From: Verrucomicrobiota bacterium
GTDB taxonomy: Bacteria > Verrucomicrobiota > Verrucomicrobiia > Opitutales > Puniceicoccaceae
Assembly (NCBI GenBank): GCA_038744685.1
Contig: JBCDMB010000016.1
Location: forward strand, 1-64,000
Direction of reading: 5' to 3'
Length of the DNA stretch: 64,000 nucleotides
The notes under the pieces were generated by a model that saw nothing but the letters and a program-made list of their open reading frames with translations, had not been told where the DNA came from and did not search any database. This document shows, in pieces, positions 41,962 to 49,844 of this stretch (positions are counted from its first letter, which is position 1; each line of letters starts with the position of its first letter). A program made the translations under genes and the position numbers.

Positions 41962-42189
41962 ATGGCAACCGGATCTCACCTTTTTCGATCTTTGCTTTCG
42001 TCCATCTTTTTTACGGCGATGGTTTTACTTCTATCTTCTTGCGCCTCGACCGAGAAGGTTGACCTCGGGACCTACATCGCTCCTAAGGGTGTGTCTTACG
42101 AGAACAAGGAAACTGTGTCCGCCGAGCTAATCGAAGTATTCGGACCGGTTGATGATGCCGCCGAGCTTCTCAACCCCCAACTTCGCTAA
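41962..42189 (+). CDS. Small lipoprotein
   Basis: A 75-residue precursor with a basic start, a hydrophobic h-region and the lipobox LLSSC, so Cys27 is lipidated and about 49 residues remain. It is followed after 14 bases by a DUF1318 protein. Small lipoproteins of the YnbE type commonly precede YdbL-like DUF1318 proteins, often next to an AsmA-like YdbH gene; an AsmA-like protein is encoded 3.4 kb away. The pairing is consistent with an envelope role. Confidence 0.65.
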   Translation: MATGSHLFRSLLSSIFFTAMVLLLSSCASTEKVDLGTYIAPKGVSYENKETVSAELIEVFGPVDDAAELLNPQLR

Positions 42190-42203
42190 AAACAGGAGCA
42201 ATC

Positions 42204-42584
42204 ATGGATTTCAAACTTCTTCTTTCGTACTTTGGAGTGCTACTGGTTGTCTCCAGCTCCCTATCGGCGACGGACTTGGAGTCTATGTTGGAAGCAAGAG
42301 AACGGATCATCGAACGCCTACCTGAAACCGAAAATCTCTGGAACCGGGGCCTCACCGGCGAATCGAACGAGGGTTTTGTAGCAGCCCGATCTTCGCTAAG
42401 AAGAGACCAAATCACTCTCATTGAGGAAGAAAATCGGGACCGTTCCATCCTTTACGAATATATCTCCAACAAAACAGGGACTCAGATGCTCGCGGTCGGC
42501 AGGGAGCGCTCGATCATGATCGCACGGATGGCAAAAAACGGCCTCTGGGTCCAAGCGCTCAACGGAGACTGGGAAAGAAAATAG
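42204..42584 (+). CDS. YdbL-like DUF1318 periplasmic protein
   Basis: A 126-residue protein with a signal peptide (cleavage likely after SLSA). The mature part has the DUF1318 layout: short helices, RRDQITLIEEENRDRSILYEYISNKTGT, then RERSIMIARMAKNGLWVQALNGDW. It starts 14 bases after the small lipoprotein stop, probably as one operon. In other bacteria YdbL works with YnbE and YdbH in outer-membrane lipid homeostasis; here that is inference from gene pairing. Confidence 0.65.
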   Translation: MDFKLLLSYFGVLLVVSSSLSATDLESMLEARERIIERLPETENLWNRGLTGESNEGFVAARSSLRRDQITLIEEENRDRSILYEYISNKTGTQMLAVGRERSIMIARMAKNGLWVQALNGDWERK

Positions 42585-42585
42585 G

Positions 42586-43317
42586 CTAGACCGATCCGTT
42601 GTCGGCACGAATCACTTCTCCCGTGATCGAAGCGGAACGGGTGGAGAGAAGATATTCTACGGTCTGAGAGACCTGCTGTGGATCCGTCGGACCGTTCAGT
42701 GCAGAACGTCGATAGATTTTCTCACGTGTGCCAGCATCCAACGAGCCGGTCATAGCGGTTTCCATAAACCCTGCAGCGACGCAGTTGGACCGGATACCCC
42801 GCTGACCCCATTCTCGAGCTACATTCTTTGAATACGCCTCAAGCGCTCCTTTTGTAGAAGCGTAAAACGAAAGTCCCTTGTATCCCGTCCTCGTTGAGAC
42901 AGAGGAGAGATGCACCAAAGATCCGTTGGTGTTGTGGAGAAGGAAATTTTTGATACAGCCGCGAGTGAGGATCATCGGTGCAAACACGTTGATGCGATAC
43001 ATTTGCTCCAACTCCGCCAAATCAAGATTCGTCGCAAGATCATCGTAGGCAAAAGCAGCGTTATTGACGAGTCCCCGAAGAATCGTTTCCTTGGACAGAA
43101 AGTCACGGAATACCTTTTCCTCCAAAGAATCGCTCACAGAGAGGTCGACTGAGAAGAATTCAAAGCATCCTGGGTACATCTCCTGCAGGGCACTCAAGTC
43201 ATCCGTAAGATTACGGCTCAATCCAAAGACTCTGTAACCTGCGTCCAACAGCACACGAGTGATCGCGAGCCCTAACCCGCGGGAAACTCCGGAAACGAGA
43301 ATACAATCCCCTTTCAT
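42586..43317 (-). CDS. SDR oxidoreductase (3-oxoacyl-ACP-reductase type)
   Basis: A 243-residue classical short-chain dehydrogenase. Cofactor motif SGVSRGLG, NNAAFAY, catalytic Ser in LSSVS with YASTK giving Tyr and Lys, and a C-terminal NCVAAGFMETAMT segment. It ends the ACP cassette: its ATG overlaps the AMP-ligase stop by 4 bases. It probably reduces a keto-acyl group carried by the neighbouring ACP, or a sugar-linked acyl chain; the substrate is inferred from context. Confidence 0.85.
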   Translation of the reverse strand: MKGDCILVSGVSRGLGLAITRVLLDAGYRVFGLSRNLTDDLSALQEMYPGCFEFFSVDLSVSDSLEEKVFRDFLSKETILRGLVNNAAFAYDDLATNLDLAELEQMYRINVFAPMILTRGCIKNFLLHNTNGSLVHLSSVSTRTGYKGLSFYASTKGALEAYSKNVAREWGQRGIRSNCVAAGFMETAMTGSLDAGTREKIYRRSALNGPTDPQQVSQTVEYLLSTRSASITGEVIRADNGSV

Positions 43318-44540
43318 CGTTCTATTTTTCCACTCCTCGAAAGCTTGAGGTGGTCCACCTTATCGATTTTCCGTGGAACCTCATGTTGCTCAACTCGTTC
43401 CACGAAAAACGCCCTCATCTCTTTTTCCGAAACGTCCACCTTTGTGGCGACATACTCGGCCACCAAGACGTTGCCGAGCAACGAATTTTTTCGCGCATAG
43501 ACCCTACCCTGGGCCACGGCGGGATGAGATAACAGCACATCTTCCACCGCAGAGACATTCACATTGTAACCTCCTACGCTCACGTTATCGGCCTCCCGCC
43601 CGATAAACCGAAACTCAAGGGGATTTTCCTGCAACACCTCTACTCGGTCCCCAGAATCATACCACTCTCTGCCTAAGAAATTAGTGCTGGTCTGCATTCT
43701 AAACTGAAGCCTTCCATCGAGCACTCGAAAGTCCCTCGCCTGGGAATCAGGAATACGAAACCGATCCGACTGAGACACCAAAAGAGTCCCTCCCTCCGTG
43801 GATGCATAGATGTTGTTGATCCGTGCGTTGGGGAAAAACTCCTTCAGTCGTTCTCCCAGAATCGGATCGAATTTCTCACCGCCACAGGTGACCCGTTGAA
43901 CACCTGAAATCGGTCCAACGGATTCCAAACTCGGAAGCAGGAGCCTAAAATAGCTCGGTGTAGCCGAAAGGTGGGAGATTCTACGATCCTGAATACGTTG
44001 AACCGCTATATGCGGATCGACACCGAAGAGTTGAACCAGATCCGAATCGTTCCAGACAGCCTGAAGAAACACCTGAATTCCGGCTATGTGGCTCGGATTG
44101 AACGCCAAGCCCCAACATTTACGCTGATAATCTTCACCGATTTTGACTCCTTTGAGAAGGGTTGAAATCCCATGCTCGACTACCGTCGGTTTCCCCGTAG
44201 TTCCGGAGGTCAAAAGCGTGATCGAACCATCTGAGCCGTTCATGGAAACCCCTTCCAAAATTTCCTCTATGGTAGAAATCGCCTCTCTCTCAAATCGGAG
44301 GCTGCGATCACAAGGTTCTGATCCTAAGTCTCTCTCAGGCAAATTCGACTGCTCTACAAACCGATCTAAGATCGTCAGTTTTCTCCCACTCAAAAAAGCC
44401 GCTAAAACAGACGAAAAGACCTCCAACGGGTCATCCGATTGCAAGGTCCAATGCTCAGAGCCCACGGTCCTGTCCAAAACCGCCCGAACCAACTCCCCTT
44501 CTGCGACTACAGAACGGCCTACCAGATCGAAGATTCTCAT
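43314..44540 (-). CDS. AMP-dependent acyl ligase
   Basis: A 408-residue adenylate-forming enzyme, shorter than the usual 500-550 because the N-terminal domain is reduced. Motif A3 LLTSGTTGKPTVVEHG, adenine site YASTEGGT, A7 YDSGDRVEV, A8 GYNVNVSAVEDVL, and the A10 catalytic Lys in RSGKIER. It should activate an acyl group and load the ACP encoded directly upstream, whose stop overlaps this ATG by 4 bases. Confidence 0.85.
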   Translation of the reverse strand: MRIFDLVGRSVVAEGELVRAVLDRTVGSEHWTLQSDDPLEVFSSVLAAFLSGRKLTILDRFVEQSNLPERDLGSEPCDRSLRFEREAISTIEEILEGVSMNGSDGSITLLTSGTTGKPTVVEHGISTLLKGVKIGEDYQRKCWGLAFNPSHIAGIQVFLQAVWNDSDLVQLFGVDPHIAVQRIQDRRISHLSATPSYFRLLLPSLESVGPISGVQRVTCGGEKFDPILGERLKEFFPNARINNIYASTEGGTLLVSQSDRFRIPDSQARDFRVLDGRLQFRMQTSTNFLGREWYDSGDRVEVLQENPLEFRFIGREADNVSVGGYNVNVSAVEDVLLSHPAVAQGRVYARKNSLLGNVLVAEYVATKVDVSEKEMRAFFVERVEQHEVPRKIDKVDHLKLSRSGKIER

Positions 44541-44773
44541 GAAGCCTCGCCGAGCTTTAACTCCACTCGGATATCTCCAACGGTTTCTACTACACGGTTT
44601 GAGAAGACGTCTATCCCAGTCGCATCCTCAAGCCTTACGCCTAACTCAGCAAGCGCAAGGGAGTCCATCCCAAGATCACGCCGCAACTGTGCCGCGTCAT
44701 CCAGATCCGAAATCGCTGGCAAATCGAGATTCTCGCGGACGGTATTGATCGCATCAACGACGGGATCACTCAT
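44537..44773 (-). CDS. Acyl carrier protein
   Basis: A 78-residue ACP. The phosphopantetheine site is DLGMDSLALAELG, and the whole protein is helical and acidic. It is not the housekeeping AcpP (no fabD/fabF next to it), but a dedicated carrier in a four-gene cassette. Start taken at MSDPVV; the ACP start overlaps the transferase end and its stop overlaps the ligase start. Confidence 0.88.
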   Translation of the reverse strand: MSDPVVDAINTVRENLDLPAISDLDDAAQLRRDLGMDSLALAELGVRLEDATGIDVFSNRVVETVGDIRVELKLGEAS

Positions 44774-45404
44774 CGCGCTTTGGCCTCGCAAATACTTTCA
44801 TTTGACGACTGGTACAGAGCTGATTCGGTTCGAGGTCACGGCCAACATAAGTGAGGGCATCAATCCGGCAATCATCTCCTATTGACAAACCAGCTGCGAT
44901 GAAAGAATTCGCGCCCACAAGAACCCTTTGACCGATCAAGACGTTTCCGCTGATCGCAGCCCCAGGGTTGACGACCAAGTGTTCCCCGGCGACAGCATCA
45001 TGCCCGAAAGTCGCATTTAGATTCAGGATTGAATGGGGCGCCAAGGTCGCATTCGAGGAAATGATTGCGCCCGGAGCGATATAACATCCTTCACCTACAG
45101 TAGCAGAGGGGGAAACGATAGAAGTTGGATGTATTATCGTCATCGGCACAAGCCCCAACCCCAAGGCAAAGGACGTGCAGCTCATGCGTCCATCTCCATC
45201 GGCAAATGGAACGATAAAACGATGCTCCCCCTCCCGATTGTCCACCAAAACTGGTAAATCTTTATCGCAGATCATCTTATCATTTTCCGGCTTTTCCTCA
45301 TTCCGAATGACAAGGTAAACGTCGAAGTCAGGCACCACTAGAGCGGCGGTCTCAGCGATTTCTATCGCAGTACTCGCCTTTCCAAAGATGCAAAGCGTTT
45401 TCAT
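44766..45404 (-). CDS. Hexapeptide-repeat acyltransferase (PglD/NeuD type)
   Basis: A 212-residue protein. The N-terminal Rossmann-like part (MKTLCIFGKASTAIEIAE) and the left-handed beta helix of I/V-G-x4 hexapeptides (residues 90-200, SATVGEGCYIAPGAIISSNATLA and on) make it a PglD/NeuD-like transferase, with the general-base His likely in FGHDAVAG. It would transfer an acyl group to an amino or hydroxyl sugar in surface polysaccharide. It is first gene of the cassette, ending inside the ACP start. Confidence 0.8.
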   Translation of the reverse strand: MKTLCIFGKASTAIEIAETAALVVPDFDVYLVIRNEEKPENDKMICDKDLPVLVDNREGEHRFIVPFADGDGRMSCTSFALGLGLVPMTIIHPTSIVSPSATVGEGCYIAPGAIISSNATLAPHSILNLNATFGHDAVAGEHLVVNPGAAISGNVLIGQRVLVGANSFIAAGLSIGDDCRIDALTYVGRDLEPNQLCTSRQMKVFARPKRDE

Positions 45405-45543
45405 AGCCGAAGCACCTCTCATTTACTTTTTGGGAGTATATCGGTCCATTTGGGACACAGTGTTGAGGGAGATCGCTCGGAAAGTCGATCTTGCAGAAAT
45501 CTATCGAACTATCGAAAATTCTTCACTATGCTCCTGAAATAAT

Positions 45544-46047
45544 ATGTTCCCTTCGACTTCATACACCCTCAGCCCGTCACCTCTCGGCAAACTCACCCTA
45601 ACTGCAGATTCCTCAGGCCTTACCGGAGTCTACTACGAAGACCACTGGCATCCACCGGCGGAGGATCTCACCTCAGCAGGAGGAAGCTCTCCGGCTCTTG
45701 CAGAAACTCTCGATTGGCTCGCGACGTTTTTCGGATCGGGAATTCGTAAAAGCCTTCCCACCTACACTTTCGCCAGCGGAACCGCCTTTCAGAAGAGGGT
45801 CTGGAGCGCGCTCGCTAAGATCCCCGACGGAGAAACTTGCACCTACGGCCAAATCGCTGAGCAAGTCGGATCTCCCAAAGCAGTGCGAGCAGTTGGTGCT
45901 GCGATCGGGAGAAACCCGATTTCCATCCTCATTCCCTGCCACAGAGTAATTGGAAGCGATGGATCACTCACTGGTTACGCAGGCGGCCTAAAGCGAAAAA
46001 AGTGGCTGCTTGAGCACGAAAAAGTGCTTTTGCCACTTCAAGTTTGA
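45544..46047 (+). CDS. ogt: Methylated-DNA-protein cysteine methyltransferase
   Basis: A 167-residue one-use DNA repair protein that takes the methyl group from O6-methylguanine onto its own Cys. The acceptor motif IPCHRVIGSDGSLTGYAGG and the DNA-binding VGAAIGRNP segment are intact. It stands alone on the plus strand next to the ACP cassette. The symbol is used in the general sense; ada-type N-terminal domains are absent. Confidence 0.93.
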   Translation: MFPSTSYTLSPSPLGKLTLTADSSGLTGVYYEDHWHPPAEDLTSAGGSSPALAETLDWLATFFGSGIRKSLPTYTFASGTAFQKRVWSALAKIPDGETCTYGQIAEQVGSPKAVRAVGAAIGRNPISILIPCHRVIGSDGSLTGYAGGLKRKKWLLEHEKVLLPLQV

Positions 46048-46157
46048 ATCCCCCAACAATGCGCCTGTTCCTGACTCAATGAATCTACGAATTCATCTTT
46101 GATCCACTACAGGCACGCCTTTGCTAGTGGACTAGGACGATAGAGAGTTGTCCGCCA

Positions 46158-47387
46158 TCAGGTAAGGTCTAGCAGATCACTGCTCATTCCGGGCTCCTCA
46201 GGGATTTGGTAGACGCCGTCTTTGACCACGCAGGGATTTTTAAATCTACCCTGGAGGTGTGGAATGTGTTCGAGCATGAGAGCCTTGTGGCCGATGCCAA
46301 TATGATTGTAGAGGACTAGGTGCTGATGGTTCTGTCCCATATCGCCCACATGTGGGACCACTGGAATATCGTATTTTTTAGCCATCAGGCTTACGGCAAG
46401 AAATTCACTCACTCCGGCCACGCGGACGGCGTCTACCTGGCAGACGCCGAGGGCCTTGGCCCGAAAATAGTTTTTAAAGATAATACGGTTGGGAACATGT
46501 TCACCGGCGGCCACGAGCGAGGGCTGGTACGCCTTTGCCAATTCCGCATGACCCAGGATGTCATCAGGGTGGGTGGGCTCCTCAATCCAGAACAGGTTGA
46601 AAGGTTCGGCCTGCTTACCGTACTCAAGAGCACGTGGCACACTCCACTGCTGGTTGCAGTCCACCATAACGGTGGCATCTGGACCGGCACCTTCCCGCAC
46701 GATCTCGGTGCGTCGAAGGTCTTTTTCCATATCGGGGTCACCTACTTTCAGTTTCATGGCTGTGAATCCATTGTCGACCGAGTGACGCACATTCTCCTTT
46801 ACCTGTTTATCGCTGTAGTTGAACCAACCGATAGAGGTATCATATCCGGGGTAGCCTGTTTTCAGAATGCCCATGCGTTCGCTGCGGTTTGCCCGCGCTG
46901 CGGTCAGAACCGAAATGGCCTCGGAGGGAGTCAGAACATCCTCCAGGTAGGAAAAATCGATCGTGGCGGCAAGCGCCTCCGGGGTTAGGTCGAGCAGTCG
47001 CTGCCACAAAGGCACACCATGCTTTTTTGCCCAAATGTCCCAGCAGGCATTGGTGACGGATGCCAATGCAAGCTGAACGACACCCTTGTGTGGTCCAAGC
47101 CAGCGAAGCTGTTGCTCATTCGACGCGGCGCACTGCCAGCTTCCAAAGCTTTCCATCAGTTCGTCGACGTCCTTGCCAACCAAATCCCGTGCTAAAAAGG
47201 AAGCCGCTTTGCAGACGAGGTGGTTACCTTCACCGAGGGTAAAGGCTAGGCCGATGCCGGAGTGACCGGAATCATCCTTTAGCTCGGTGACTGCATAGGA
47301 GTAGACGGGATCACGGTGAATGGCATCGCTTCCGGCACCGGGTGCCAATGGGAAACGTTTATCATGTGTCGCAATGTCTGTAATCAC
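46158..47387 (-). CDS. L-fuconate dehydratase (enolase superfamily)
   Basis: A 409-residue mandelate-racemase-group enolase. The family signature YPGYDTSIGWF with FTAMKLKVG (base Lys), metal ligands Asp/Glu/Glu in VMVDCNQQW, WIEEPTHPDD and AAGEHVPNR, and the catalytic His in VVPHVGDMGQ are those of L-fuconate dehydratase, which makes 2-keto-3-deoxy-L-fuconate. It begins at a GTG. No fucose transporter or aldolase lies beside it, and it sits at the outer end of the integron-like run, so it may be a late cassette or simply the flank. Confidence 0.82.
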   Translation of the reverse strand: MITDIATHDKRFPLAPGAGSDAIHRDPVYSYAVTELKDDSGHSGIGLAFTLGEGNHLVCKAASFLARDLVGKDVDELMESFGSWQCAASNEQQLRWLGPHKGVVQLALASVTNACWDIWAKKHGVPLWQRLLDLTPEALAATIDFSYLEDVLTPSEAISVLTAARANRSERMGILKTGYPGYDTSIGWFNYSDKQVKENVRHSVDNGFTAMKLKVGDPDMEKDLRRTEIVREGAGPDATVMVDCNQQWSVPRALEYGKQAEPFNLFWIEEPTHPDDILGHAELAKAYQPSLVAAGEHVPNRIIFKNYFRAKALGVCQVDAVRVAGVSEFLAVSLMAKKYDIPVVPHVGDMGQNHQHLVLYNHIGIGHKALMLEHIPHLQGRFKNPCVVKDGVYQIPEEPGMSSDLLDLT

Positions 47388-47410
47388 CTGAAACCTACTA
47401 TCGTAAAACG

Positions 47411-47554
47411 TTACTGATCCTCACCGACTGATGCCAAGAGCCGTTCGGCTGAATCCAATCCTTTTTTGCTTAAGGCATTGCCGACAGCATGTGGACCATC
47501 CAACTGTTGTAAGTGCTCTTCAAGCAAAGGCCATCTAGTGTCAAATCCTGTCAT
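47411..47554 (-). CDS. Small ORF between cassette gene and fuconate dehydratase
   Basis: An uninterrupted 47-residue ORF (MTGFDTRWPLLEEHLQQLDG, then a KKGLDSAERLLASVGEDQ end). It starts 8 bases after the stop of the upstream lipoprotein gene and ends 23 bases before the dehydratase start. It is helical and acidic, with no recognised family. It may be a real small protein or the tail of a lost gene. Confidence 0.35.
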   Translation of the reverse strand: MTGFDTRWPLLEEHLQQLDGPHAVGNALSKKGLDSAERLLASVGEDQ

Positions 47555-47562
47555 CTCGAAGG

Positions 47563-47970
47563 CTACAGTTCTTTCGCTCGTTTCGTCCAACCAAGATATT
47601 CGTAGTATTCTTTCAAAGTGCCTACAAAATATCGTCTGACATCTTCGCTGCTTGAAGTTCCAGAATGCCGAGAGACGGTATGGTGGTCAACATGTCCTGG
47701 CCATGGGATTCTTTCACCGTTTTTCCTCTTTGGGATGACGGAGTGCCACTGGCTAAGTGGATCGAGATTCTGAAAGGACACTTTCCCGGAAGTAGGTATT
47801 ACAATCTCATAGTGATCATCGACCTTCGGTATACTAATGGCTGTTTCATCGGGCTTGATTACTATCTCACCGTGAAAACCATCTTCTATGATGAAGTGAA
47901 CCTGTGGCCCAGAGTCTGAACAGCCGACAACGAGGAGAGATAGGAACGCTATCCAATGTGCTAGTTTCAT
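47563..47970 (-). CDS. Lipoprotein, possible DUF6843-like
   Basis: A 135-residue precursor: a signal peptide with the lipobox LLVVGC, then FIIEDGFHGEIVIKPDE, EIVIPTSGKVSFQNLDPLSQWH and a basic/aromatic tail. The 'F-I-I-x-D-G-[FY]-x-G' start of the mature part is seen in DUF6843-type lipoproteins. It is the outermost of the small cassette-like genes. The function is unknown. Confidence 0.6.
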   Translation of the reverse strand: MKLAHWIAFLSLLVVGCSDSGPQVHFIIEDGFHGEIVIKPDETAISIPKVDDHYEIVIPTSGKVSFQNLDPLSQWHSVIPKRKNGERIPWPGHVDHHTVSRHSGTSSSEDVRRYFVGTLKEYYEYLGWTKRAKEL

Positions 47971-48009
47971 TTCTTACCGAAAGCCAAGGGCAGGCAACCC
48001 GCCGTTGAA

Positions 48010-48035
48010 GCTACCTAGTCAGCTTGGTTTTCGGA
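48010..48035 (-). repeat. Shared spacer core 1 (attC-like)
   Basis: Plus-strand core CTAGTCAGCTTGGTTTTCGGA lies in the spacer 47971-48075 between two small ORFs. It aligns with the cores at 48502-48530 and 48803-48827 (GTCC-GTTGATTTTCCGAA type). Spacers repeating between unrelated small genes are what integron attC sites look like, but the canonical GTTRRRY ends are not clearly seen. Confidence 0.45.
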
Positions 48036-48075
48036 GTTCTTCGAGACGGTTGTCGAGTTGACCTCCTCCCCCGAG

Positions 48076-48447
48076 TTAGGATCCGTCTTTTTCTGCAAAT
48101 AACTCCAAGAACCCATTGATTATCGAGTCCCGATCCTCTTTCGAGGGAACTGTTACCCCAAGCCGCAAAGGAGATACTGTCCCTGTTGAGCCCGTCACCA
48201 TCGTGTTTAATTTGAATTCGATGTAGTAGGCTTCAGGTTTCGTCCACGCTTCGCTCTCAATCGCAATTACGTCTTCTTTCTTAAAAACATGCTGCTTTTC
48301 CCTGTTGTTGGCGGGATCTACCTCAATCTCAATGAACGATATTATCGTGTAGCCACTTTTCTCTGTGATCGAAGGCAAATTTCCATGTAGGAACGAGCCG
48401 GACAGCAAAATGGTCATGAATAGAATTGGTGTGCTCACAGTTTTCAT
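48076..48447 (-). CDS. Secreted protein, unknown (cassette-like gene)
   Basis: A 123-residue precursor with a signal peptide (MKTVSTPILFMTILLSGSFLHG) and a short beta-rich mature part (YTIISFIEIEVDP, VFKKEDVIAIES, AYYIEFKLN). No family is recognised. It is flanked on both sides by spacers with the shared core, as a gene cassette would be. Confidence 0.55.
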   Translation of the reverse strand: MKTVSTPILFMTILLSGSFLHGNLPSITEKSGYTIISFIEIEVDPANNREKQHVFKKEDVIAIESEAWTKPEAYYIEFKLNTMVTGSTGTVSPLRLGVTVPSKEDRDSIINGFLELFAEKDGS

Positions 48448-48501
48448 GATTCTTGTTTCTTCATAAGGTGGCGACGAGTTAACCAGCCTGCAAGGCTCAG
48501 G

Positions 48502-48530
48502 GGTCCGGTTGATTCTTAGGATTTTCCGAA
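48502..48530 (-). repeat. Shared spacer core 2 (attC-like)
   Basis: Plus-strand GTCCGGTTGATTCTTAGGAT then TTTCCGAA, in the spacer 48448-48564. It matches core 3 apart from an 8-base insertion. Around it, AGCCTGCAAGGCT can form a small hairpin. It is read as a diverged recombination site of the integron remnant. Confidence 0.45.
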
Positions 48531-48564
48531 TGCGCGTCGAATTGTCTGCTCAAACTAGTTAGAC

Positions 48565-48750
48565 TCACTCGTCACTCTTTCCGTCAGAGCATATATACTT
48601 CGTGCAACCTATTCCTGAAATCACCAGTATTATAGGCACAACCATACCTATTCCCGTCACCGACAATGCCAGTGCATCTCCTAAGATCATTATGGCAGCA
48701 ATTGCAGCCCAGACAATGAGTAGAGCAATGAGTTTATGTGTGGATTTCAT
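48565..48750 (-). CDS. Two-helix membrane protein (cassette-like gene)
   Basis: A 61-residue protein with two hydrophobic helices (LIALLIVWAAIAAIMILG and TGIGMVVPIILVISGIG) and a short charged C-terminus. No family is recognised. Tiny membrane proteins are common integron cargo. It is bracketed by shared-core spacers. Confidence 0.5.
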   Translation of the reverse strand: MKSTHKLIALLIVWAAIAAIMILGDALALSVTGIGMVVPIILVISGIGCTKYICSDGKSDE

Positions 48751-48802
48751 ATCCTTTTTTCTTTCGTAGATAGCGTGGGTGACAGGAAAACCGTCAGTGG
48801 CG

Positions 48803-48827
48803 TTCCTAGTCCAGTTGATTTTCCGAA
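48803..48827 (-). repeat. Shared spacer core 3 (attC-like)
   Basis: Plus-strand CCTAGTCCAGTTGATTTTCC with GAA after it, in the spacer 48751-48914. It pairs with cores 1 and 2 by alignment and lies next to GACAGGAAAACCGTCAGTGG, which resembles the flank of core 1. This is the clearest of the three copies. Confidence 0.45.
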
Positions 48828-48914
48828 ATAGGTATCAGGTTGCCAATGCCTGCTGATTCGAAAATCGGGTCATTCGGGCGGACGAAAGCACCACACCCTG
48901 GCTTAGAATGCTCC

Positions 48915-49106
48915 TCAGGCGACTGCTCCGAAGCAAATGCATATCAGGCCGTTTTCACTCACCTTGAACCCCAAAACGGATTCATCCGATTTCTCCCAAG
49001 ACGTTCCAAGCCCAAATAGGTCAAAAACGACTAAACAGCTTACAGTAGCACCGATCAAAAAGTGGACAATCGCCCAAAACATAGGACCCTTTATCAGGGC
49101 ATTCAT
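48915..49106 (-). CDS. Small membrane protein (first cassette-like gene)
   Basis: A 63-residue protein from the ATG giving MNALIKGPMFWAIVHFLIG, with one clear membrane helix and a second hydrophobic stretch at the end (GLICICFG). A longer open frame upstream runs antisense through the integrase remnant and is not used. It is the small gene closest to the integrase, in the orientation expected of the first cassette. Confidence 0.5.
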   Translation of the reverse strand: MNALIKGPMFWAIVHFLIGATVSCLVVFDLFGLGTSWEKSDESVLGFKVSENGLICICFGAVA

Positions 49107-49230
49107 CAAACCTCGGTGACTGACGCTAAGAAACTCAGCTTGAAGGGTCCAGAAAACTAAGGCCTCGGCCGAGCCTCGAAATCTCAACCGAAACATGACC
49201 GGGTTTACTGAGATGGTATCCTGGTTTTGA

Positions 49231-49461
49231 CTAACGCGACCAAACGCACACCTGCCGCGATGCCAGCCGCTCAGAAGTTTCGAAGTGGAACACGAGCCAC
49301 ATCCTACGAAACTCTTTTGTGCCACACCTCCTCGAAGGCGTTGCGGGTGTTCGAACGGTGCAGGATCTACTCGGTCGTAAGAGTGCGGAGACTCCCCGAG
49401 TCTACTTGCACGTCATGCAAAAACCGGGGCGAGAAAGCGGTATCCGCTGGACAGTCTGTAG
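49231..49461 (+). pseudogene. Integron integrase (intI) C-terminal remnant
   Basis: The plus strand encodes [34 protein letters not shown] and LHVMQKPG, matching the end of integron integrases (HTFRHSFATHLLE, then IRTVQELLGHKDVSTT, then THVLNKPG). After one frameshift it ends YPLDSL-stop at 49459-49461, the usual integron-integrase tail (SPLD). The catalytic Arg, His and Tyr box is partly kept; the N-terminal two-thirds is gone. It is transcribed away from the small genes, as intI is from its cassettes. Dead gene. Confidence 0.65.
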
Positions 49462-49844
49462 GAGACAGCGCGTAGTTGGTTTACTTTCCGAACCAGGGAC
49501 TGTCCTGCTGTTCCTTTTCATAACTACCGCCTGTGGTCGGTTCGGTGATTCAGTTACTCCTTTATGTGCTGCCGCGGCTGATCGGATCAACCGTGCTGCG
49601 TCCATCAAGGAAGAGGTAATTCTGAGCACCAAGATGCCGGTGGACAAAGACACCCGTTAGGGTGCCGCAGCAGGTCTTACATTAGGAAAATTTCCGATTC
49701 GATCCCGGTTTGTAGTTCGATTGGAGCGGTTCCGATCTGCAGACCGGTGAGGATTACTCGAGGGATCGTGACTACGATACCAACTCGGGCATGGAGGTTG
49801 CTTCTCTGGGCGTTTACTCCGCAACTCATTTCTCGGTTTTATCT
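49462..49844. other. Gap between integrase remnant and antiporter gene
   Basis: About 380 bases with no recognised gene. It probably contains the antiporter promoter and former integron flank. An open frame on each strand here has no motif and is not called. Confidence 0.35.

Noticed and set aside
49319-49660. A 113-codon plus-strand ORF over the integrase remnant
   Set aside because: Only its first third is integrase-like; the rest is out of the true frame. It is described as a pseudogene.
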